From JBOGWA01 sp050693155 (lineage in GTDB: Bacteria > Actinomycetota > UBA4738 > CALAEC01): 6,060 nt of DNA. The position numbers and the translations under genes were made by a program. Positions within the stretch are counted from its first letter, which is position 1, and each line of letters opens with the position of its first letter. The stretch spans positions 1 through 6,060 of the forward strand of contig JBOGWA010000155.1 of assembly GCA_050693155.1 (NCBI GenBank), read 5' to 3'. The notes below the pieces were generated by a model, which was not told the DNA's origin, did not search any database, and saw only the letters and a list, made by a program, of their open reading frames with translations. Positions 1 through 4,857 of the stretch are shown piece by piece.

Positions 1-2
1 GG

Positions 3-788
3 CGGAGCCTCAGGAATGCCATCATCGCCGAAGCATTTGGCTATCGGGATGTGATGGCGAACCGACGGTCACGCCGCGCCGCAAAGCTCCTCTCGCTGCT
101 CGGCCCCCTGCGCGAAATGGCCGGAAGGTACGTGATGTATCTCCGTTCCGAGCACGGCCGGCTCCTCGACGTCGGTTGCGGGAACGGAGTCTTCATCGCG
201 GGAATGCGAAGGTTGGGATGGGAGGTCGCCGGTGTTGACCCCGATCCGGCAGGAGTGGAGGCCGCTCGAGAGCGGGACCTGGACGTCGAGCATGCGACGC
301 TCGAAGACGCCCACTTCCCCGACGCCTCCTTTGATGTTCTCACCATGAGTCACGTGATCGAGCACGTGCCCGACCCGGAGGGCACCCTTCGGGAGTGCCT
401 TCGCGTGCTCAGGCCTGGCGGCCAGCTCGTCATCGCCACGCCGAACGTGGACAGCCTCGGGCGGCGGCGGTTCGGTTCGGACTGGCTCGGCTGGTCGATC
501 CCGTATCACTTGCTGGTCTTTGCGTCGGGGCCGCTCCGAGAAGCCGTCGAGCGAAGCGGTTTCCTCATCAAGCGAGTCATGACGGCCGCCAGCATTGCGG
601 GAGAAATTCGCTACTGGAGCGCCCTCATGCGCCGAGGAGAGCACATGCCGCGGATGACTCCCAGCCTCCGCCACGGCCTTGCACCAAGGGGTATCCCGTT
701 CTGGCTTCTGGAATACGGGCTCTCGAGGTTCGGGCCCTTCGGCGAAGAGATCTTCGTCATGGCGACAAAGCCCAACGCTCCCGCCTAG
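3..788 (+). CDS. Class I SAM-dependent methyltransferase, 5' end outside window
   Basis: Predicted to transfer a methyl group from S-adenosylmethionine to an unknown acceptor. The reading frame is open from base 3 to the TAG at 786-788, so the true start is probably upstream of the window. A GTG at 51 and an ATG at 54 are possible starts, but neither has a visible ribosome binding site and the upstream codons read as plausible protein (RSLRNAIIAEAFGYRDV). Counting from GTG 51: motif I LLDVGCGNG at residues 38-46, the acidic ribose-binding position in VDPDP at about 62-66, the post-motif FDVLTMSHVIEHVPDP at 94-109, and LRPGGQLVIATPN at 120-132. This is the Methyltransf_11/23-type Rossmann fold; relatives often sit near surface-polysaccharide genes, but no such neighbour is visible here. 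Substrate cannot be told from sequence. It converges with ccdA and appears unrelated to the respiratory operon. Confidence 0.85.
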   Translation, partial: RSLRNAIIAEAFGYRDVMANRRSRRAAKLLSLLGPLREMAGRYVMYLRSEHGRLLDVGCGNGVFIAGMRRLGWEVAGVDPDPAGVEAARERDLDVEHATLEDAHFPDASFDVLTMSHVIEHVPDPEGTLRECLRVLRPGGQLVIATPNVDSLGRRRFGSDWLGWSIPYHLLVFASGPLREAVERSGFLIKRVMTAASIAGEIRYWSALMRRGEHMPRMTPSLRHGLAPRGIPFWLLEYGLSRFGPFGEEIFVMATKPNAPA

Positions 789-797
789 ATCGGCGGG
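780..797. terminator. GC hairpin over the convergent stop codons, possible bidirectional terminator
   Basis: CCCGCC (780-785) and GGCGGG (792-797) can pair as a 6-bp GC stem with loop TAGATC. The loop region holds the stop codons of both the methyltransferase and ccdA, which share CTAG at 785-788. There is no T-run after the stem on either strand, so it is not a canonical intrinsic terminator; high-GC bacteria can use U-poor hairpins. The stem lies inside both coding ends, so codon constraints could produce it by chance. Low confidence. Confidence 0.25.
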
Positions 798-1516
798 GAA
801 AAGCCGCGGACGAGGTTGAGGAGACCGAGCCTGGCCAGGAACACCTGCCAGAGGTTGAGCGCCAGGAGCACTCCTATCGCAACCATGAGCGCCCCGCCGA
901 TGCCGGCGAACCAGTGGTAGGAGCGCTTCACGGCGCCGAACACACCCATCAACCGCCTCACGCCGACCCCCACGGCGATGAAGGGGAGGCCGAGACCGAG
1001 GGAGAACGACAGCATGAGGATCGCCCCCCACGCGCCTCCTCCTTGAGCCGCCGCCAGGGTGAGGATCCCGGCGAGCACCGGGCCGATGCACGGCGTCCAC
1101 CCGGCGGCGAAGGCCATGCCAAGCGGAAAGGCGCTCCCCCGCCCCGGCTTGATCTTCTGAAGGAACGGTCGTCGCTCGGCGAAAACCGCCGCGCCGCCCA
1201 ACCGGAGGGCGTACAGAATCATCAGGACCCCGATGACGATGACCACGATCCCGGCGATCCGCGACCCGAGCTCGGACCGGAAGATCGGAACGAAGGTGCG
1301 GGTGAAGGCGCCGAGAGCCGTGAAGACGACGGCGAAACCGAGGACGAACAACACGATCGGCAGGACCGAGCGCCCCTGGTCCTCCGGCTGGCCGCCGGAG
1401 ACGAACCCCAGGAAGCCGGGGACGAGCGGGAGCACGCACGGCGAGGCGAACGCCACCACCCCGGCGGCGAACGCCAACGCCGGCCCCCACCATGCCTCCA
1501 GTCCCGTCTCGATCAT
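785..1516 (-). CDS. ccdA: CcdA-type cytochrome c biogenesis / thiol-disulfide transporter
   Basis: A polytopic membrane protein that carries reducing equivalents from cytoplasmic thioredoxin across the membrane to keep the haem-binding cysteines of apocytochrome c reduced. With the ATG at 1516 the protein is 243 residues, the usual CcdA length, with about six hydrophobic helices. The two hallmark cysteines are present: C27 in SPCVLPLVPGF (helix 1) and C143 in GWTPCIGPVLAG (helix 4), each followed by proline-rich membrane segments. An in-frame ATG at 1564 would add 16 polar residues (start MKSTVGAENRERSRG); the 1516 start is preferred for its fit to the family and a GAGGG just upstream with a further GGAG. 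The gene is divergent from an operon encoding a c-type cytochrome, which fits its role, and convergent with the methyltransferase, sharing the CTAG at 785-788. Haem-handling partners (ResB/ResC) and a CcdA-linked thioredoxin are not in the window. Confidence 0.93.
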   Translation of the reverse strand: MIETGLEAWWGPALAFAAGVVAFASPCVLPLVPGFLGFVSGGQPEDQGRSVLPIVLFVLGFAVVFTALGAFTRTFVPIFRSELGSRIAGIVVIVIGVLMILYALRLGGAAVFAERRPFLQKIKPGRGSAFPLGMAFAAGWTPCIGPVLAGILTLAAAQGGGAWGAILMLSFSLGLGLPFIAVGVGVRRLMGVFGAVKRSYHWFAGIGGALMVAIGVLLALNLWQVFLARLGLLNLVRGFSPPI

Positions 1517-1603
1517 CGTCCCTCGACTCCGCTCCCTATTCTCCGCCCCGACCGTGCTTTTCACCTGCTGCGAACGAACGGCAGGCCAAGTATCATCTCA
1601 ATG

Positions 1604-1629
1604 GAGCTTGTGAAACGTTTCACAAGCTC
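1604..1629. promoter_or_regulatory. 26-bp perfect palindrome, Rex-type (or CRP/GlxR-type) operator
   Basis: GAGCTTGTGAAAC at 1604-1616 is followed directly by its exact reverse complement at 1617-1629. The inner 18 bp (1608-1625), TTGTGAAACGTTTCACAA, fits the Rex consensus TTGTGAA-N4-TTCACAA at every defined base. Rex is the NADH/NAD+-sensing repressor of respiratory genes in Gram-positive bacteria. The same bases also fit TGTGA-N6-TCACA, the CRP/GlxR consensus, so sequence alone does not decide. The site lies between ccdA and the bc operon. It is centred about 75 bp upstream of the predicted operon start, which is usual for a class I activator and less usual for a repressor, and only about 100 bp upstream of the ccdA start, so it may act on either or both. 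Confidence 0.7.
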
Positions 1630-1656
1630 TATTGGCGGGCTCCGGGCCCCCTCGCC

Positions 1657-1685
1657 TTGGGACCGATGAGCACGTCGGATAGAAT
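1657..1685 (+). promoter_or_regulatory. Probable sigma-70-type promoter of the bc operon
   Basis: TTGGGA (1657-1662) and TAGAAT (1680-1685) are separated by 17 bp, matching the -35 and -10 consensus at 4/6 and 5/6 positions. Transcription would begin near 1692, leaving a leader of about 30 nt before the GTG at 1723. An in-frame ATG at 1666 falls inside the -35/-10 spacer, which argues against it as the start of the first gene. No equally good promoter was found for ccdA on the other strand; AGTATC at 1589-1594 (GATACT on the minus strand) is a weak -10 candidate. Confidence 0.5.
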
Positions 1686-1701
1686 CGGGCTCGCGACAGT
1701 T

Positions 1702-1710
1702 GGGGAGGAG
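1702..1710 (+). promoter_or_regulatory. Ribosome binding site of the first operon gene
   Basis: GGGGAGGAG is a strong Shine-Dalgarno match and lies 12 nt upstream of the GTG at 1723, slightly longer than ideal. No closer in-frame ATG, GTG or TTG exists, so it supports the GTG 1723 start over longer versions of the frame. Confidence 0.6.
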
Positions 1711-1722
1711 AGACACCAGGCC

Positions 1723-2085
1723 GTGAAGCTTCCGATCCCGATCCCAAAGCGGCTCGAGCGCCGACTGCGCCCGAGGATCGAGCAAGCCGAGAAGTTCATC
1801 CGGGAATGGGAATGGACGTGGACGAAGGCGTTCGTCTTCGCGATCCTCATCTCCTTCTTCGCGATCGCCACCCTGGCCGTCGTCCCCTCCTGGTTCATCC
1901 TGTTCTCAGACCAGACCCTGGGATGGCGGACTCGCGCGTTCACGACGATCAGGGACATCCTGGTCACCGGCTGGTACACGGTGTGGATGGGCTTCTTCAT
2001 CGTGACCGCGTATATGGTTCAGAAGATTCGCCGCGGCCTCCGCGGCGAACGTGAAGCCCAGCGCTACTCGGGCGGATACCGGTAG
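1723..2085 (+). CDS. Small two-helix membrane protein, first gene of the bc operon, unknown function
   Basis: I do not recognise this 120-residue protein. From GTG 1723 it begins with a short proline pattern (KLPIPIPKR) and a basic, probably helical segment (residues 8-28) rich in arginine and glutamate. Two hydrophobic helices follow at about 35-58 and 79-99, joined by a short loop (FSDQTLGWRTRAF), and the protein ends in a basic tail (KIRRGLRGEREAQR). There are no cysteines or CxxCH, so it should not bind haem or iron-sulfur clusters. The positive charges at both ends predict both termini in the cytoplasm. It sits 9 bp upstream of the ferredoxin-like gene in the same transcription unit, so an accessory or assembly subunit of the cytochrome b complex is a reasonable inference. 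The frame continues upstream to 1492, but that stretch covers the palindrome and promoter and is unlikely to be translated. Confidence 0.75.
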   Translation: MKLPIPIPKRLERRLRPRIEQAEKFIREWEWTWTKAFVFAILISFFAIATLAVVPSWFILFSDQTLGWRTRAFTTIRDILVTGWYTVWMGFFIVTAYMVQKIRRGLRGEREAQRYSGGYR

Positions 2086-2094
2086 GGAGAGCGG

Positions 2095-2499
2095 ATGCCG
2101 TTTCAGAAGACCGAGGTCGACATTCGGGAGGATTACGTCCTCGAGGCCGTCGATCCGGAATGGCTCCAGGAGGGCGTGAAGTCTCCGAAGCACCTCATGC
2201 TCGACCCGGAGCCGTGCATCCTCTGCCGGGCTTGCGAGGACGTCTGCCCGTGGAACTGCATCTATATGTTGGACACCGGCATCGTGCAGGAATCGACGGA
2301 CGAAGCCACCCAGGCAAATGTCGAGTACGCGGAAGCGATCTTTGTGGTCGACGACAACGCCTGCACCCGGTGCTCGGTCTGCGTCGAGCGATGCCCGAGC
2401 GATTGTCTCTACTACGCGCGGCTCCCCGAGAAGAAGGGGGGCGAGCGCACGATGGGTACCGTTCCCCTCTCCCAGAAGGCCGAAGAAGAGGTCGCCTGA
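2095..2499 (+). CDS. 2[4Fe-4S] ferredoxin-like protein in the bc operon
   Basis: A 134-residue iron-sulfur protein with two 4Fe-4S motifs: C41-x2-C44-x2-C47-x3-C51-P and C90-x2-C93-x2-C96-x3-C100-P. Each motif is followed by another cysteine at the same spacing (C55 in CPWNC, C104 in CPSDC), giving ten cysteines in all. About 40 residues precede the first cluster, about 38 separate the two, and a 30-residue charged tail ends the protein. No signal peptide, twin-arginine motif or membrane helix is visible, so it is probably cytoplasmic or bound to the inner face of the complex. The start ATG at 2095 has GGGAGAG just upstream. It resembles NuoI/electron-transfer dicluster ferredoxins, but the operon is for quinol oxidation, not complex I. 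It could feed electrons to or draw them from the quinone pool through the b haems, or have a regulatory or structural role; the sequence does not say which. Confidence 0.88.
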   Translation: MPFQKTEVDIREDYVLEAVDPEWLQEGVKSPKHLMLDPEPCILCRACEDVCPWNCIYMLDTGIVQESTDEATQANVEYAEAIFVVDDNACTRCSVCVERCPSDCLYYARLPEKKGGERTMGTVPLSQKAEEEVA

Positions 2500-2506
2500 G
2501 CCGCCG

Positions 2507-3286
2507 ATGAAGCTCAAGCTCCCAAGGCCGCCGTCCCCGACGGAGATTCTGGATCTGGTCCGGGAGTCGGAGGCGTGGAAGTCGGTCTTCCGGCCGGGGT
2601 CGGTCTTCCGAAAGGGTTACAAGGACACGCAGCGGGATCGGGCCCTCGCTGCGATGAACAACGTCCTGTACCACCTGCATCCCGTAAAGATCAAACGGCA
2701 CGGGCTGAAGCTGACCTACACCTTCTGTCTCGGGGGCCTGTCCTTCTTCCTCTTCGTGCTGCTCACCGTCACCGGCATCTTTCTGATGTTCTTCTACCGA
2801 CCCTCTGCGGATCTCGCCTCGGCCACGGCCTACGCGGACATGGAGGCGATCCGGAGCAACGTCGTCTTCGGAGACCTCGTCCGCAACATCCACCGCTGGG
2901 GCGCGCACCTCATGACGTTCACCGTCTTCCTCCATATGGCTCGCGTGTTCTACACGGGCGCGTACAAGCCTCCGCGCGAGTTCAACTGGGTCGTCGGCGT
3001 GATCTTGCTGCTTCTCACGCTCCTGCTCGCCTTCACCGGCTACCTCCTTCCCTGGGACCAGCTCGCGATCTGGGCGGTGACGATCGCCGAGGGCATCTCC
3101 GCGAACTCGCCTCTCATCGGGAACGAGGTGAAGTTCGTCTTGCTCGGCGGCATCCAGGTTGGGCCGGATACGTTGCTGCGCTGGTACGTGTTGCACGTGC
3201 TCGCGCTTCCCTTCGTTGCGACGATCTTCCTGGCCGTGCACTTCTGGCGGATCCGCAAGGACGGCGGAATCTCCGGACCGCTGTAG
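2507..3286 (+). CDS. qcrB: Cytochrome b6-type subunit of the quinol:cytochrome c oxidoreductase
   Basis: Haem-binding membrane subunit that carries electrons from the Qo to the Qi site. The 259-residue protein has four helices (A about 70-96, B 122-149, C 160-180, D 225-247), the cytochrome b6 layout, ending in the b6-like ISGPL. Bis-histidine ligands are H129/H143 and H230/H245, 14 and 15 apart; the 15 spacing in helix D is the b6f pattern, against 14 in bc1. C74 in TFCLGG aligns by eye with the b6 cysteine (C35 in chloroplast b6) that covalently holds haem c_i. Other conserved stretches are IHRWGAH, YKPPREFNWV and GYLLPWDQ. The roughly 40-residue N-terminal extension (before YHLHPVK) is longer than in plant b6. 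The frame is open upstream to 2318 but that overlaps the ferredoxin gene; ATG 2507, 7 bp after the ferredoxin stop, gives the right N-terminus. No clear ribosome binding site is present, so translation may be coupled. Confidence 0.95.
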   Translation: MKLKLPRPPSPTEILDLVRESEAWKSVFRPGSVFRKGYKDTQRDRALAAMNNVLYHLHPVKIKRHGLKLTYTFCLGGLSFFLFVLLTVTGIFLMFFYRPSADLASATAYADMEAIRSNVVFGDLVRNIHRWGAHLMTFTVFLHMARVFYTGAYKPPREFNWVVGVILLLLTLLLAFTGYLLPWDQLAIWAVTIAEGISANSPLIGNEVKFVLLGGIQVGPDTLLRWYVLHVLALPFVATIFLAVHFWRIRKDGGISGPL

Positions 3287-3289
3287 GCC

Positions 3290-4129
3290 ATGGCCGAGCG
3301 AGCGGAGGAACTCAACAAGGAAGTCTTCGAGAAGACGCTCGCCGAGCTCCTCGAGCAGGGCATGGACCGCCGGGTGGCAGAGGGCAGGGCGCGTCGCGTC
3401 GCGATGGTTGCCTACAAGAAGGAACACCCGGATGAAGAGGCCCCGGCCGCGGCTCCCGCAGGGGAGGCGCCGACGGCGGAAACGCCGGCCGCACCCGCAG
3501 CCGAAACACCCGCCGCGCCGGCGGCAGCGCCGCCCCCTGCCCCCGCGGTCACGGGCGTCGCGGTGGCCGCTCCCCCGCCGGCTCGAACGGCTCCGCCGCC
3601 AACCGGGAGGGCGCCAACGCCGAAGCCCGGAGCGCCGGACAAGCACCGCCTTCTCGCCCTCGTCGCTCCCGAGGGGATCCAGCGCGTAGAGCGCGACCAG
3701 GGCGACCGGATCAACACCTTCCCCCACCTGCTCATCGAGGAACTGTTGTCGCTCATCATCATCACGGCGCTCCTGATCGTGTTCTCCACGTTCGTCAACG
3801 CACCGCTTCGCGAGCTCGCGAATCCGAACCTCACGCCGAACCCGTCCAAGGCGCCGTGGTATTTCCTCGGACTTCAGGAGCTGCTCAGGTATTTCCACCC
3901 GCTCGTGGCAGGCGTGATGATCCCCACGGTCGCGATCGTCTTTCTGATAGTGCTGCCGTACGTCGACCGCAACCCGAGCACGAAGCCCGGGGATCGCAAG
4001 GTCGCCATCGTCATCTTCACGATGTTCCTGATGCTCTGGGCGATCCTCACCATCATCGGATCCTTCTTCCGGGGCCCGGGATTCAACTTCATCTGGCCTT
4101 GGGCCGACGGAATCTTCTTCGAGCTATGA
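3290..4129 (+). CDS. petD: Subunit IV-type cytochrome b C-terminal subunit with long N-terminal extension
   Basis: Forms the other half of the cytochrome b core, including part of the Qo site. The C-terminal half of the 279-residue protein matches PetD/cytochrome b C-terminal proteins: helices at about 146-168, 204-224 and 237-258, with the ef-loop motif at 187-191. That motif reads K-A-P-W-Y, so the usual P-E/D-W-Y acid is a proline (P189). PetD is about 160 residues; the extra ~120 at the N-terminus are unusual. They consist of a charged, predicted helical segment (1-47) and an alanine/proline-rich linker (51-117) containing a tandem octapeptide AETPAAPA. There is no haem-binding CxxCH, unlike Bacillus QcrC, where this domain is fused to a cytochrome c. 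The gene starts 3 bp after the cytochrome b6 stop and overlaps the Rieske gene by 4 bp (ATGA), indicating coupled translation. Confidence 0.93.
   Translation: MAERAEELNKEVFEKTLAELLEQGMDRRVAEGRARRVAMVAYKKEHPDEEAPAAAPAGEAPTAETPAAPAAETPAAPAAAPPPAPAVTGVAVAAPPPARTAPPPTGRAPTPKPGAPDKHRLLALVAPEGIQRVERDQGDRINTFPHLLIEELLSLIIITALLIVFSTFVNAPLRELANPNLTPNPSKAPWYFLGLQELLRYFHPLVAGVMIPTVAIVFLIVLPYVDRNPSTKPGDRKVAIVIFTMFLMLWAILTIIGSFFRGPGFNFIWPWADGIFFEL
3476..3523 (+). repeat. Tandem octapeptide repeat in the subunit IV linker
   Basis: Residues 63-70 and 71-78 of the subunit IV-type protein are both AETPAAPA. The two copies use several different synonymous codons, so selection or older duplication of a flexible Ala/Pro linker is more likely than very recent DNA slippage. 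The surrounding 3440-3640 is Ala/Pro-rich throughout. Confidence 0.8.
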
Positions 4130-4857
4130 GCCGGGAAACGATCGCGATCATCGTTGTGGCTGCCCTCTTCGGGCAGTTCGCGCTCCTGCTCGGCGCCTCG
4201 CTGATCAGGTCCCGGCGCGCCGCGATGGCATTGAAGGCCGCGGGGGAGGGGGCCGAGCCGAAAGCACCGGCCGCGGAGCCGCCGGCGGAGGTGAAGCCGA
4301 AGCCGGTCTCCCGCCGGGAGTTCTTCCGCCGTTCGCTGCTGTCGTCATTGGGTCTCTTCGGCGCGCAATTCGGCGCGGCGAGCCTCGCGTTTCTCTGGCC
4401 CAACATCCGGGGCGGGTTCGGCGGCACGATCGAACTCGGTGTCGGCGCGGACGAGATCAAAAACCAGATCGAACAGGATCGACTTCCCTTCTACTTCGGC
4501 GCGGGTCGGTTCTACCTCGTGAAGTATGAGGGCGCCGGGGCCGACTCGGTCTATGCGGGTCTCGTCTCCGAGGGTCTCATGGCTCTGTACCAGAAGTGCG
4601 TCCACCTCGGCTGCCGAGTGCCGTTCTGCGAGGTAAGCCAGTGGTTCGAGTGCCCCTGTCACGGGTCCAAGTACAACGCCGTCGGCGAGTATCGGGACGG
4701 TCCTGCCCCACGCGGCATGGACCGCTTCGCGGTCAAGGTCGAAGGGGGGAAGGTCGTCGTCGACACCAGCAATATCGTGCTCGGGCCGGTTCGGGGAACC
4801 GACACGATCGGGCAGACGCCCGAGGGCCCGTTCTGCGTCGACGTGGGGGGCGAGTGA
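4126..4857 (+). CDS. qcrA: Rieske [2Fe-2S] protein of the bc complex
   Basis: Accepts one electron from quinol at the Qo site and passes it to cytochrome c. The 243-residue protein has a [2Fe-2S] domain with box 1 C158-V-H160-L-G-C163 and box 2 C176-P-C178-H179-G-S181-K-Y183. C158, H160, C176 and H179 are the cluster ligands and C163/C178 the expected disulfide. S181 and Y183, whose hydrogen bonds raise the cluster potential, are both present. An extra C168 lies between the boxes. The N-terminus has one hydrophobic helix (about 5-27), an Ala/Pro/Lys-rich stretch (39-60), a twin-arginine motif SRREFF (62-67), and a second helix (70-91) leading into WPNIRGGFGG, so export by Tat with the second helix retained as anchor is expected. 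The start ATG at 4126 overlaps the previous stop as ATGA; an upstream in-frame extension to 3856 lies inside subunit IV and is rejected. Confidence 0.96.
   Translation: MSRETIAIIVVAALFGQFALLLGASLIRSRRAAMALKAAGEGAEPKAPAAEPPAEVKPKPVSRREFFRRSLLSSLGLFGAQFGAASLAFLWPNIRGGFGGTIELGVGADEIKNQIEQDRLPFYFGAGRFYLVKYEGAGADSVYAGLVSEGLMALYQKCVHLGCRVPFCEVSQWFECPCHGSKYNAVGEYRDGPAPRGMDRFAVKVEGGKVVVDTSNIVLGPVRGTDTIGQTPEGPFCVDVGGE

Noticed and set aside
69..1493. Long minus-strand open frame (474 codons) across the methyltransferase and into ccdA
   Set aside because: It overlaps two well-supported genes in other frames, and its translation is Arg/Gly-rich with no recognisable domain.
1604..1629. Reading the palindrome as an intrinsic terminator
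   Set aside because: There is no loop, no T-run on either side, and both flanking genes point away from it, so no transcript ends there.
395..1669. Plus-strand open frame (424 codons) antisense to ccdA
   Set aside because: Its product is a highly charged low-complexity sequence, it runs through the palindrome, and it is the complement of a clear CcdA coding sequence.
1492..1722. Upstream extension of the first operon gene, including ATG 1666
   Set aside because: The stretch covers the palindrome and the promoter; ATG 1666 lies between the -35 and -10 boxes, while GTG 1723 has a Shine-Dalgarno sequence upstream.
2318..2506. Upstream extension of the cytochrome b6-type frame
   Set aside because: It lies wholly within the ferredoxin gene in another frame, and the b6-like N-terminus is explained by ATG 2507.
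3440..3640. GC-rich repetitive stretch as a DNA repeat array or CRISPR-like element
   Set aside because: It encodes an in-frame Ala/Pro linker with varied codons and has no regular repeat and spacer structure.
2195..3898. Long minus-strand open frame (567 codons) across the ferredoxin, cytochrome b and subunit IV genes
   Set aside because: Its translation is Arg/Gly-rich low-complexity sequence with no family resemblance, and it lies antisense to genes with clear cofactor motifs. Such frames are expected at high GC.
3290..4129. A cytochrome c fusion like Bacillus QcrC
   Set aside because: No CxxCH is present and the extension is N-terminal, not C-terminal; the cytochrome c is a separate gene at 4854-5525.
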